DNA of 30,011 nt from Sulfidibacterium sp036244975 (GTDB lineage: Bacteria; Bacteroidota; Bacteroidia; Bacteroidales; F082), in contig BTTE01000034.1 in NCBI GenBank assembly GCA_036244975.1, positions 1 through 30,011 on the forward strand. The letters run 5' to 3'. The first letter of the stretch is position 1; the number at the start of each line of letters is the position of its first letter. The translations under genes and the position numbers were made by a program. The notes under the pieces were generated by a model. The model was not told the DNA's origin and did no database searches. It saw only the letters and a list, made by a program, of their open reading frames with translations. Of the stretch, positions 1 through 8,088 are shown piece after piece.

Positions 1-882
1 TTTCTTCTTCGCCCGGATCATAGCCTCCAGCATATCCCACATGGATTGAGGAATATGTTCCAGCATATTAAATTCGCCGGCGCCCTGGAGCCATTCGCCG
101 CCATCGATGGTAATAACTTCGCCATTGATATAAGCCGAAAAGTCAGACATGAGGTAGGCGGCAAGATTAGCCAGCTCCTGATGCTCACCAACACGCTTTA
201 ACGGTACTTTTTTCCGGATATCAAATTTTTCCTTTAAGTCGCCCGGGAGTAATCGATCCCAGGCACCTTTGGTGGGAAACGGCCCCGGGGCAATAGCGTT
301 CATACGGATGCCGTATTTTGCCCATTCCACCGCCAGCGAGCGGGTCATAGCCAAAACGCCGGCCTTGGCGGTTGCAGAAGGGACCACATACGCACTTCCC
401 GTAAAAGCGTAGGTAGTAACAATATTTAAAACGACAGCCTTTTCCTGTTTGGTTTTAATCCAGTGTTTCCCCAGCGCCAGCGTACAGTTTTTGCTTCCTT
501 TCAGGACAATGTCTATCACCGTGTCAAAAGCATTGGCCGACAGCCGCTCGGTGGGACTGATAAAATTACCCGCCGCATTGTTTAGCAGACCATCCACTTT
601 GCCAAAAGCCTCAAGTGTTGCGGCAAGCATAGCTTCAACTTCTTTGTAGTTACGCACATCGCACTGCACCGGCAGCACTTTCCCACCGGTTTCAGCCTCC
701 AACTCCTGTGCGGTATTTTTTAGCTTCTCCAGATTTCGTGATGCAATGACCACTTTGGCCCCCAGCTGCAGAAAATAGCGGGACATTGACTTTCCCAGGC
801 CCGAGCCGCCACCGGTTACAACAAGTACCTGATCTTTCAACACTTCCGATGTAAACATCGGCGATTTAAACGCGTTCTCCAT
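1..882 (-). CDS. 2,4-dienoyl-CoA reductase-type SDR oxidoreductase (3' end cut by window edge)
   Basis: Short-chain dehydrogenase/reductase, 294 codons visible from ATG at 882. The frame is still open at base 1, so only the C-terminal tip and stop are missing. The Rossmann motif TGGGSGLG lies near residues 24-31 and NNAAG near 98-102. The stretch AGNFISPTERLS and the later VVPSATAKAGV match the mitochondrial 2,4-dienoyl-CoA reductase (DECR) subfamily rather than classical SDRs: the usual YxxxK is SxxxK and a Tyr sits a dozen residues earlier (TTYAFTGS). DECR enzymes reduce 2,4-dienoyl-CoA with NADPH during breakdown of unsaturated fatty acids. The start overlaps the end of the acyl-CoA ligase by 17 bases, so the two are probably co-transcribed and act in one pathway. 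Related trans-2-enoyl-CoA reductases are the main alternative. SDR family is certain; the substrate is inferred from motifs. Confidence 0.88.
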   Translation of the reverse strand, partial: MENAFKSPMFTSEVLKDQVLVVTGGGSGLGKSMSRYFLQLGAKVVIASRNLEKLKNTAQELEAETGGKVLPVQCDVRNYKEVEAMLAATLEAFGKVDGLLNNAAGNFISPTERLSANAFDTVIDIVLKGSKNCTLALGKHWIKTKQEKAVVLNIVTTYAFTGSAYVVPSATAKAGVLAMTRSLAVEWAKYGIRMNAIAPGPFPTKGAWDRLLPGDLKEKFDIRKKVPLKRVGEHQELANLAAYLMSDFSAYINGEVITIDGGEWLQGAGEFNMLEHIPQSMWDMLEAMIRAKKK

Positions 883-2536
883 TTCCTTCTGTTTTTTCGT
901 AATATAAAAACCGCTTTATCTTTTTGGTAGCCGTTTTGATAAACTCTTCGTTCTGCGGAATAATTCGCTGGATTTTGGAAAAACGGCTCACCCGGCTGTT
1001 GATGTACTTTTTCAAATCGGCGCTCAGCTCATTGTAAAAATTCTCCACATATCCCGAAACACCTTCTTTTATTTCGTTGTATTTTTTCTCAATTTCATCT
1101 TTGTCGAAGTGAACCAGCGCCACCAGTTTTCCTTTCTGCTCAATCACCAGCGATTCAACAACATGTTTGAAGTTATTGATAACCGATTCGATTTCTTCGG
1201 GATAAATATTTTCACCACCCGGACCGATAATTACATTTTTAGAGCGGCCACGGATATGAAGATAACCCTCTTTATCAAGAATTCCGAGATCGCCGGTACG
1301 AAACCAGCCATCTTCCGTTAGCACCTGAGCCGTAAGTTCCGGCTCTTTGTAATAGCCTTTCATCACATTGGGGCCACGTGCCCATACTTCTCCCTCGCCG
1401 GTGGTTTTGTCCGGATTGTGAATCTTCATTTCCACACCTTCAAGCACTTTTCCGGCTGCTTGCAACCGTGCTTCTTCCGGGCCGAAAGCTGCCAGCAGCG
1501 GAGCCGTTTCCGTCAGGCCGTAACCAACGGCATAAGGAAATTTTGCTTCAAGCAGAAATTTCTCCACCTGTTCGTTAATCCTGGCGCCGCCAATACCGAA
1601 AAAAGTGAGTTCTCCGCCAAAAGTTTTGAGTAGTTTCTTTCCGGCCATCCGGTTGAGTTGCTTTCTAAAAAAAGGCTTCCCGTAAAGTTTCTTCATCAGC
1701 TTTTTATCCATGAAAGCCGGTAAAATTTTCGCGCGGTATATCTTCTCAATAATCAGTGGAACCGTCAGCATAAAGGTGGGTTTTACTTCCTGAAAAGCAG
1801 GGAGCAACACCGAAGGCGAAGGTGCTTTTTTCAAATAATAAATGCAGGCGCCATGAGACAAGGGTAAAATAAAGCCGATAGTATTTTCATAAGTATGAGA
1901 CAAAGGCAATACCGACAAAAAGCGGTCCTTATCGGTAATTTTCCGGATAGTACTGCCCTGTACCACATTAAACGCAATGTTTTTGTGCGTCAGCATCACG
2001 CCTTTCGACTTTCCCGTAGTTCCCGAAGTATAAATGATGGCTGCCAGATCTTCTTCCCTGACAGTATAAGTTTTCGCCGGTACGGCATTTTCGTCAAAAC
2101 CTGTTTCTGCTCCTTCCTCCAGCAACTTAAAGCCTTCAATATCGATTTTATATTTCAAAGAATGAATATTCAACGAGGTAAGTTTGGATAAAAGTTCCTG
2201 CGAAACAAAAATAGCTATCGACCGCGAATGGCGGAGAACATTTTTAATCTCTTCTCCCGAGAAATCAGGTAACAACGGAACAACCACTGCTCCCACAGAG
2301 ACAATAGCAAAATAGGTTATACCCCAGTTTGGCATATTGGCGCTCAAAAGCGCCACCCTGTCGCCGGGTTGCACTCCCAATTTTTCCAGCAACGCAGATA
2401 CGGCTTTTGTTTTGGAAAAGAAATCGGCATAAATTATCGGTTCCTCTCCTACAAAAGCAACTACCGGGCGATTTGCATGTTGCCTCACGGTTGTTTCCAG
2501 CAACGCAGGTAATGTTAATACGGGAAATTCTGACAT
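866..2536 (-). CDS. Long-chain fatty-acid--CoA ligase (AMP-forming)
   Basis: ANL-superfamily adenylating enzyme, 556 residues from ATG at 2536. The frame extends to 2602, but the extra 22 residues are hydrophobic and unlike the family, and a promoter lies inside that stretch, so 2536 is preferred. Visible motifs are the P-loop YTSGTTGKSKGV (about residues 169-180), the FACS-type YGLTETAPLL, and GWFRTGDLG followed by GRSKNVI in the hinge region. The C-terminal KTATKKIKR carries the candidate catalytic lysine. The enzyme activates fatty acids with ATP and CoA at the membrane or in the cytoplasm. It overlaps the downstream dienoyl-CoA reductase by 17 bases, which supports a role in fatty-acid use. 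Chain-length preference cannot be read from sequence; bacterial FadD and the eukaryote-like ACSL branch are both possible. Confidence 0.9.
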   Translation of the reverse strand: MSEFPVLTLPALLETTVRQHANRPVVAFVGEEPIIYADFFSKTKAVSALLEKLGVQPGDRVALLSANMPNWGITYFAIVSVGAVVVPLLPDFSGEEIKNVLRHSRSIAIFVSQELLSKLTSLNIHSLKYKIDIEGFKLLEEGAETGFDENAVPAKTYTVREEDLAAIIYTSGTTGKSKGVMLTHKNIAFNVVQGSTIRKITDKDRFLSVLPLSHTYENTIGFILPLSHGACIYYLKKAPSPSVLLPAFQEVKPTFMLTVPLIIEKIYRAKILPAFMDKKLMKKLYGKPFFRKQLNRMAGKKLLKTFGGELTFFGIGGARINEQVEKFLLEAKFPYAVGYGLTETAPLLAAFGPEEARLQAAGKVLEGVEMKIHNPDKTTGEGEVWARGPNVMKGYYKEPELTAQVLTEDGWFRTGDLGILDKEGYLHIRGRSKNVIIGPGGENIYPEEIESVINNFKHVVESLVIEQKGKLVALVHFDKDEIEKKYNEIKEGVSGYVENFYNELSADLKKYINSRVSRFSKIQRIIPQNEEFIKTATKKIKRFLYYEKTEGNGERV

Positions 2537-2553
2537 AATGCTTATTTTATCAC

Positions 2554-2584
2554 CAAAGATAAGACTTTTGTTTAAAAATAACAA
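2554..2584 (-). promoter_or_regulatory. Bacteroidetes-type promoter for acyl-CoA ligase
   Basis: Read on the minus strand, a perfect TATCTTTG (-7 consensus TAnnTTTG) lies at 2561-2554, and TTG (-33 element) at 2584-2582, 20 bases apart. The -7 box ends 17 bases before the chosen ATG at 2536, which supports that start over the longer reading frame. Confidence 0.6.
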
Positions 2585-2622
2585 CATTATATTGATAAAC
2601 ACAAAGTCGGGAACACAAAACC

Positions 2623-3435
2623 CTACAACTCCTGAATAAGCGATTCAAACAGAAGTACCAGATCTTTTTCGGCTATCATCGCACTACGAATGATATCATC
2701 AATATTTACCGGATGCAAATTATCCGGATCGCCTTTATCGGTAATCACCGAGACAGCAGCTACTTTCATCCCCATGTGGTTGGCCACAAGAACCTCCGGA
2801 ACAGTGGACATACCTACTGCATCGGCACCCATAAGCTTTATAAAACGGTATTCGGCGCGGGTTTCTAAGTTTGGTCCTATCCAGGCAACGTAAACGCCTT
2901 TGTTGATCTTGATTCCTTTTTCAGCTGCAATCTTTTCCATGAGGGAAATCAGTTCAGGGTCGTATGGTCGGCTCATATCAGGGAAACGCGGTCCCAGCTC
3001 ATCAAGGTTTTTACCCACAAGCGGACTACCCGGCAACATATTGATATGGTCATCAATAATCATCAGCGAAGCCTTGGGCAAATTCAGGTTTACCGCTCCG
3101 GCAGCATTTGACACCAGTAGATAATTGATTCCAAGCATTTTCATAACACGCACCGGAAAAGTAACCTCCTGTAACGTATAGCCTTCATAAAAATGAAAAC
3201 GGCCATTCATAACGAGAACTTTTTTTCCGCCCAGCTCGCCGTAAAGCAGTTTTCCCGAATGAAATTCAACGGTTGACAACGGGAAATGCGGAATATCCTT
3301 ATAATCCAGACTTATTTCAACCTGCACATCGTTGGCCAGACTTCCCAGTCCGGTTCCGAGAATAATACCAATTTCCGGCTTTCCGACTCCTTTGCTTTTC
3401 AGGAAACTTACTGCCTCATTTAATTTTTCCATCAT
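2623..3435 (-). CDS. Purine nucleoside phosphorylase (trimeric PNP/MTAP family)
   Basis: Family 2 nucleoside phosphorylase, 270 residues, a normal length. It phosphorolyses purine (deoxy)nucleosides to base and (deoxy)ribose-1-phosphate in cytoplasmic purine salvage. The phosphate-binding GTGLGS occurs near residue 28, NGRFHFYEGY near 77, the SNAAGAVN loop near 110 and MSTVPEVLVANHMGM near 209. The base-specificity position reads VITDKGDP, with Asp where human PNP has Asn243. This resembles other Bacteroidetes homologues as I recall them, but it leaves the 6-oxo versus 6-amino purine preference open. Two adjacent Met codons (3435 and 3432) can both serve as start. The gene lies 145 bases after batE on the same strand with its own promoter-like boxes, and 86 bases before the acyl-CoA ligase start, so it is probably an independent unit. 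Confidence 0.93.
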   Translation of the reverse strand: MMEKLNEAVSFLKSKGVGKPEIGIILGTGLGSLANDVQVEISLDYKDIPHFPLSTVEFHSGKLLYGELGGKKVLVMNGRFHFYEGYTLQEVTFPVRVMKMLGINYLLVSNAAGAVNLNLPKASLMIIDDHINMLPGSPLVGKNLDELGPRFPDMSRPYDPELISLMEKIAAEKGIKINKGVYVAWIGPNLETRAEYRFIKLMGADAVGMSTVPEVLVANHMGMKVAAVSVITDKGDPDNLHPVNIDDIIRSAMIAEKDLVLLFESLIQEL

Positions 3436-3442
3436 AGTATTT

Positions 3443-3463
3443 CAAATCTAGGACGCAAAGCTA
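3443..3463 (-). promoter_or_regulatory. Candidate -7 boxes upstream of purine nucleoside phosphorylase
   Basis: Two matches to TAnnTTTG on the minus strand: TAGATTTG (3450-3443) and TAGCTTTG followed by C (3463-3456). The second, 20 bases before the start codon, is the better spaced of the two. No clear -33 TTG was found. Confidence 0.4.
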
Positions 3464-3580
3464 AAAAATTCCTGATTTCGGCATATCAGACCTGAGGCGA
3501 TGAGACCACTGTAAGAAGTCCGGAACTATCCTCAAAAATGTGTTAAGTGAATCTTTTTCGGTCTCAACCCTGTTTTCCTC

Positions 3581-4345
3581 TCAAATCTCTTTCATCGAAT
3601 TTTTCGGCAGCCATCCGATACTGCCGTTTTGCAGTTTGATTTTTTTCCAGCCATCAACCTCGTCGAGCAACCTGACTTTGGTGCCCTGATGAATGACAAA
3701 CAAGTCCACCGAGTTAGGCGTGGGTGAGCTCTTTGCTGTGATAGTCGGCGTAAAAATAATGGCTTCGCTGTGATGTTGCGAATAGTAAGCTCTTTGCGAT
3801 GCCAGTCCAAAAGCCACAAAGGAGGCAAACAATATAAGCACCCCAAAAAAGAAAGACAACTTTCGGGCCCGTCGTCCCGGAGATAAAATAAACACACCTA
3901 AAAGAAAGACAAACAGTGCAAAGGAAACGAGAGAGAGGACAGCCCACGTGTTGGCATTAAAAAGATTATAGAAATAGTTCCACCACCGTTTCAGGAACAC
4001 TTCGGGTATCTTTTCAATTTTATCGGGAATCATGGTGTTGGCCAGGTTCAGATTATACTGAATGTCGGCGTTGTTGGGATCCAGTTTTTTAGCTTTTTCA
4101 TAATAAAGAATCGCCGACGGCATATCTTTTTTTCGGAAATAAGTGTCGCCGAGGTTAAAGTAAAGCTTAGGCGAAACCAATCCCTGTTTCAGCACACGGT
4201 TGTACATATTTATGGCCGAATCGTACTGCTGATGGTCATACGCACTGTTAGCCCTGGCCATTAGCGAATCAGGATTGATAGCCGAAACATGGATTGAAAA
4301 AGCCATCAAAGTGAAAAATAAAATATGTTTTAGTGTCCGTTTCAT
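3581..4345 (-). CDS. batE: BatE: TPR and SH3-domain membrane protein of aerotolerance operon
   Basis: 254 residues, starting with a signal peptide (hydrophobic stretch ending near SVSA, residues 8-24). TPR-type helices follow (about residues 25-100: NSAYDHQQYDSAINMYNRVL, then LGDTYFRKKDMPSAILYYEKA and DPNNADIQYNLNLA). Two transmembrane segments lie around residues 130-180, and a C-terminal SH3-like fold (about 205-254) has the pattern G-T-K-V-R-L-L ... DGWKKIKLQNGSIGWLP. This is the domain plan of BatE, the last gene of the bat operon, which likely works at the periplasmic face in protein-protein contacts. ATG at 4345 lies 8 bases after the batD stop, so translation is likely coupled. The operon seems to end here, with 145 bases to the next gene. 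Exact molecular role is unknown in the family. Confidence 0.9.
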   Translation of the reverse strand: MKRTLKHILFFTLMAFSIHVSAINPDSLMARANSAYDHQQYDSAINMYNRVLKQGLVSPKLYFNLGDTYFRKKDMPSAILYYEKAKKLDPNNADIQYNLNLANTMIPDKIEKIPEVFLKRWWNYFYNLFNANTWAVLSLVSFALFVFLLGVFILSPGRRARKLSFFFGVLILFASFVAFGLASQRAYYSQHHSEAIIFTPTITAKSSPTPNSVDLFVIHQGTKVRLLDEVDGWKKIKLQNGSIGWLPKNSMKEI

Positions 4346-4353
4346 TTGTCAAC

Positions 4354-6243
4354 TTATTTTAAGGACTTTTCGGCCTGCATAATAGCGTGCAAAGTTTCCG
4401 TATAAATATTTTCCATCTTGCCTTTGGTATCACCCGGGGCAAAACGCGCATATTCGATACTGTTCATCGTATCCGTGAAAGCTTTTATCGTTTCATCGGC
4501 TATCTGTTTTTGCTCCAGCATCTCTTTCACCGTTTCCATGGAAAGCTCGGCTTTTTGCAAATCAAACTTATCGGAGATATAGCCCCACAAAGCCTGGGCA
4601 ATTTCATCGTAAAAGGCCTTGTCATTACCCTGCTTTTTCATCTTTTGTGCCCTTATGAGCCGGCTATGTGCAATCTTTTGTGCTTTGCGGTTTTTAATGA
4701 GCGACACATTTGCCTGACGTTTTTTTATTCCATTCCAAAGGAGGAGAGTCAACAGCAGCAATAGCACGGGCAACGCCAGTAACACATAGTACAAGGTTGT
4801 TCCGAAAAGATAGTCGCTGGCAATGAGCAAATCAAACGGACCACCTTTGATGTGCCGGATGTCTTTGCCGAGAATATGAATACCCTGCTGGTCGGTAGTT
4901 GTATATGCCACGCCGGCACCTTTTCCCTTTTTTACATGAACATGAAAGGCTTTTGACTGATAAACCTGATACTGCCTGTCTTTGGGGTTAAAAAAGCAGA
5001 ACTTTACCGGTTTGATAATAAAATCGCCGGGGGTACGGGGAATGGCAAGATAATCAAACTTTTTTGTTCCCGAAACGCCACTACCGGTATTGTTGATGTT
5101 CGTTGTTATTTTGGGGTCATAAGTTTCAAAATCAGAAGGGAATTTCACCGGGGGCGCACTCACCAGCTCGATGTTTCCACTTCCGCTGACCGTGATGCTG
5201 AGCGTGAGCGCATCATTAGTAGTTAAATCGGTTTTATCGATATTGCTTTTGACAGTATAGTCGCCAACGGCACCTGAAAAACAGTCCGGTTTTCCTTTGG
5301 TGGGAAGCGGTTTCACCTTAAACCGCAGCGCATTGGAGACCAGTGTCTTTTTTACGTTTCTGACATTCTGATTGAAAAAAGGATCATTAAAAAAGGAGTC
5401 GAACGGATCTCCGGAATTGCCGGATGGGTTTTTCACCCGGATTTGTACAACACTTTCCAGTTCCATGGGGTCAATCACCAGTTTTCCGGTTTGCTGAGGT
5501 ATCAGAGCCAGTTTACGAATCACCGCTACCACATATTTTTGTCCGTTAATGATTTCGTTATGTTGCTGCAGAGTAGAATTGTCAGCAAGCAAATCTTTCG
5601 ACCAAAAGCCCTTGAAAGAAGCTACCTTGTTAATACTCAGGTTCGACACCGGAACGCGGGTATAAATGCGGTAGGTAACCACCACCTGCTGACCGAGATA
5701 GGGATGGGTATTGCTCACCGTAGCTTTTATGTAAACATCTTTGCTGCTTATTTTGGAATTGGAGGTTGCCTGAGTTTTACCCGAGACTGCTCCTGTCCTG
5801 TTTTGCGATGGAACACCCGGGCCACCTGTTTGGCCATTTGCAGACGCACTAACTTTCAGGACATTAATTTTCAGTATATTAGAAGCATATCGTCTTCCTT
5901 TCACCTTTACAGTTGCCGGTACGATGGCAATTACACCGGGTTTGGTAGCCATAACAATGTAGGAATAAGTCATTGAGTACGACTGGCTCATTCTTCCGTT
6001 GATAAACTGGATGCTGGAGCTGCTCGAAGTATTGGGACCGGATAAAATTTCCAGACCGCCAAAATCGGCGGGAGGTGTAAAATTTCTGCCGTTGGCATTC
6101 ACTTCAAACAGAATCTGAAACTGCTGTCCGACCAACACCTGCTGCCTTGCCCTTGCGGTGAAAGTAATCTGTTTACCGGCGGCCCAGGCACTTTGCGAGA
6201 CAAACAACAACAGAAAAATAATATAAAACCCCCTCTTTTTCAT
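4354..6243 (-). CDS. batD: BatD: aerotolerance operon membrane-anchored periplasmic protein
   Basis: 629 residues, typical for BatD. It has an N-terminal signal peptide (residues 1-22, ending SAWAA) and a long extracytoplasmic beta-rich region containing ARQQVLVGQQFQILFEVN near residue 30 and VSNTHPYLGQQVVVTYRIY near 176. A glycine/asparagine-rich linker lies at about 135-165. A single strong transmembrane segment (about 483-505, LYYVLLALPVLLLLLTLLL) is followed by a basic cytoplasmic tail with helical TPR-like content. BatD proteins are thought to act with the VWA proteins BatA/B, but the mechanism is not established. Unlike the other junctions it is separated from batC by 91 bases, and a TATTTTTG box there suggests an additional internal promoter. 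Confidence 0.92.
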   Translation of the reverse strand: MKKRGFYIIFLLLFVSQSAWAAGKQITFTARARQQVLVGQQFQILFEVNANGRNFTPPADFGGLEILSGPNTSSSSSIQFINGRMSQSYSMTYSYIVMATKPGVIAIVPATVKVKGRRYASNILKINVLKVSASANGQTGGPGVPSQNRTGAVSGKTQATSNSKISSKDVYIKATVSNTHPYLGQQVVVTYRIYTRVPVSNLSINKVASFKGFWSKDLLADNSTLQQHNEIINGQKYVVAVIRKLALIPQQTGKLVIDPMELESVVQIRVKNPSGNSGDPFDSFFNDPFFNQNVRNVKKTLVSNALRFKVKPLPTKGKPDCFSGAVGDYTVKSNIDKTDLTTNDALTLSITVSGSGNIELVSAPPVKFPSDFETYDPKITTNINNTGSGVSGTKKFDYLAIPRTPGDFIIKPVKFCFFNPKDRQYQVYQSKAFHVHVKKGKGAGVAYTTTDQQGIHILGKDIRHIKGGPFDLLIASDYLFGTTLYYVLLALPVLLLLLTLLLWNGIKKRQANVSLIKNRKAQKIAHSRLIRAQKMKKQGNDKAFYDEIAQALWGYISDKFDLQKAELSMETVKEMLEQKQIADETIKAFTDTMNSIEYARFAPGDTKGKMENIYTETLHAIMQAEKSLK

Positions 6244-6262
6244 CTAAGCCATAAATTTTATT

Positions 6263-6270
6263 CAAAAATA
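6263..6270 (-). promoter_or_regulatory. Candidate internal -7 box for batD-batE
   Basis: The minus strand reads TATTTTTG, a perfect TAnnTTTG, 19 bases before the batD ATG, inside the only sizeable gap (91 bases) in the distal operon. No -33 TTG at ideal distance was found, so this rests on one box in AT-rich DNA. Confidence 0.35.
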
Positions 6271-6334
6271 AGGATTATTTCTATTGTGGCTTTCTGACAA
6301 ATATTGTACCAAAACAAGCATTATCATCCCTCTT

Positions 6335-7048
6335 CTACCAATTAATAACATTTGCTTTCGCTTTTGCAGCTTTTGCCTTTGCTTTGGCTCTTTCAAGTTT
6401 CTTAAGTGTGTTCTTCTCATTATTTTTCAAAGCATTCAAAATTCGCTGAGCCTCCTGCGGCGAAATTTGCTGTTGTTTTTTCTGACCGTTCTTCTTTTGG
6501 TTTTCCTTCTGATTCTTAGGCTGCTGTTTGTTTTTGTTCTTGTTTTTGTTCTTGTTTTTGTTTTTGTTCTTTTTATTCTGCTTTTGTTTCTTTTTTTGTT
6601 GTTTTTGCTTTTTCAGCATTTTACGGGCATACTCCAGGTTATACTTGGCATTCATGTCCGCAGGCTGTTGTTTTAAAGACTGAATATACGAACCAATACT
6701 TTTCTCATACTGTTTTTGCTGCATAAAAGTATTCCCGAGATTATACCATGCATTGGCTTTATACCCGGGAGTCTTAGTATGTTGAACCAGGTTTTTAAAA
6801 AAGTTCTCCGCACCTTTATAATTTTTCTCCTGATAAACAGCATCGCCAAGGTTAAAAGTGCTCTTTTTGTATTTTGAATTTTTTGCCTGCGCTTTACGAT
6901 ATTGCACCTCAGCCTCGGAAAATTTCTTCTGCTCATACAGCTTATTTCCTTTTCGTATGAGCGTTTTAGCGCTCTGTGCGGAAGCTCCGGCCGAAAGAAG
7001 TCCCAGCATCAGGATAAAAAACAGTTTTATTTTTTCTTTCTTTCTCAT
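6335..7048 (-). CDS. batC: BatC: TPR protein with lysine/asparagine-rich tract
   Basis: 237 residues: signal peptide (residues 1-25, ending SAGASAQ), then TPR repeats (about 30-145: GNKLYEQKKFSEAEVQYRKA, LGDAVYQEKNYKGAENFFKN, LGNTFMQQKQYEKSIGSYIQ). A very basic low-complexity region (about 147-195) contains a run of alternating K-N pairs, and a lysine-rich helix closes the protein. This is the BatC plan. The start ATG overlaps the batB stop by 4 bases (7045-7048), so translation is coupled. The K/N tract is encoded by near-identical 6-base units (see repeat entry); changes in copy number would stay in frame and only lengthen or shorten the tract. It likely acts as a periplasmic scaffold with BatA/B. 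Confidence 0.88.
   Translation of the reverse strand: MRKKEKIKLFFILMLGLLSAGASAQSAKTLIRKGNKLYEQKKFSEAEVQYRKAQAKNSKYKKSTFNLGDAVYQEKNYKGAENFFKNLVQHTKTPGYKANAWYNLGNTFMQQKQYEKSIGSYIQSLKQQPADMNAKYNLEYARKMLKKQKQQKKKQKQNKKNKNKNKNKNKNKNKQQPKNQKENQKKNGQKKQQQISPQEAQRILNALKNNEKNTLKKLERAKAKAKAAKAKANVINW
6527..6590. repeat. Hexanucleotide tandem tract inside batC
   Basis: On the plus strand the region alternates TTTTTG and TTCTTG hexamers, encoding a K-N dipeptide run on the minus strand. The unit is a multiple of three, so slippage alters tract length without frameshift. Confidence 0.8.
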
Positions 7049-8073
7049 TTTCCAAAAAAATCTATTTTTTCAGTCCACTTTGACTTACGTTCAATTAGCA
7101 ACAATTCCACCACAAGGAAGAAAAAAGCAATAGCGAGAAACGGTTGAAAATGATGTGCATAATCGGTAAACTGTTTGGTGGCCAGTTCCTGTTTTTGAAT
7201 GTGGTTGATATTTTCCAAAATTTTTGATAACCCTACACTGGCATTGTTGGCACGGGCGTAAGTTCCATGACCTGCATTGGCAATCTCCTGCAACATCTGT
7301 TCATTCAACTTGGTAATCACCACTTTACCTTGTTTATCCTTCAAAAACGTCCGGTTACCCTGCGTACCGTAAATAGGAATCGGCGCTCCTTCGGGCAACC
7401 CCATGCCGATGGTAAATACTTTAATGCCTTTTTCAGCAGCTATCCTCGCAGCCTGCATTGGATTACCCTGATGGTTCCCGCCATCGGTGATAATGATGAT
7501 AGCTTTATTGTGCTTATCTTTTTCAAAAGAAGTTGTGGCCAAATTGATGGCAGATCCAATGGCTGTTCCCTGTATAGGAACAATTTTGGTATCCACTGAC
7601 GAAAGAAAAAGTTTTGCAGCAGAATAATCGGTTGTGAGCGGTAGCAGCCTGTAAGCACGTCCGGCAAAAACTATCAGTCCGATCCGGTCGCCATCCAGTT
7701 TATCTATCAGGTTGGAGATTGCCATTTTTGCGCGGCTGAGCCGATTGGGTTTAATGTCTTCGGACAGCATGGAATTGGATACATCCAAAGCTATGTACAA
7801 ATCGATGCCTTTTCGTTTCACGGTTTCCACTTTTGTACCCACCTTAGGGTCAATAATGCCGGTAATCAGAAAAACCAAGGCAAAAAGCAGCAGCAAAAAC
7901 CGTAAGGCCGGACGTGTAGCGGACTGATGCCTTATTAAATGTTCCATCAGCAACTTGTCGCCGAACCGTTTGGTCGTCCGCCTTTTCCAGCCCTTAAAAA
8001 GCCAGTAAATCAAGATGAAAAACAGCAACAGCAGGTAAGCCCAAAAAAACTCTATATGTTCAAATTGAATCAT
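7045..8073 (-). CDS. batB: BatB: VWA-domain membrane protein
   Basis: 342 residues. Two N-terminal transmembrane segments (about 10-28 and 57-75) precede a von Willebrand A domain (about 85-300) with the MIDAS motif DVSNSM (DxSxS, near residue 95) and the later IIIITDGGNHQG. A C-terminal hydrophobic helix (about 308-328) follows, the usual BatA/BatB topology with the metal-binding VWA face in the periplasm. It is paralogous to the adjacent batA. It overlaps batC by 4 bases and begins 15 bases after batA. All MIDAS residues appear present, so it probably binds a divalent metal. Order in the operon decides BatB against BatA. Confidence 0.92.
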   Translation of the reverse strand: MIQFEHIEFFWAYLLLLFFILIYWLFKGWKRRTTKRFGDKLLMEHLIRHQSATRPALRFLLLLFALVFLITGIIDPKVGTKVETVKRKGIDLYIALDVSNSMLSEDIKPNRLSRAKMAISNLIDKLDGDRIGLIVFAGRAYRLLPLTTDYSAAKLFLSSVDTKIVPIQGTAIGSAINLATTSFEKDKHNKAIIIITDGGNHQGNPMQAARIAAEKGIKVFTIGMGLPEGAPIPIYGTQGNRTFLKDKQGKVVITKLNEQMLQEIANAGHGTYARANNASVGLSKILENINHIQKQELATKQFTDYAHHFQPFLAIAFFFLVVELLLIERKSKWTEKIDFFGK

Positions 8074-8088
8074 TTTTCCCTCTTTGTT

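Noticed and set aside
3501..3566. Inverted repeat TGAGACC / GGTCTCA after batE
   Set aside because: Seven-base arms separated by 52 bases without a U-tract; too weak to call a terminator, though it lies at the operon end.
5443..5976. 177-codon plus-strand open frame inside batD
   Set aside because: Antisense shadow of a well-supported gene; no family features.
6527..6610. T/G-rich tandem repeat considered as a CRISPR-like or regulatory array
   Set aside because: Units are 6 bases without spacers and translate into the K-N run of BatC.
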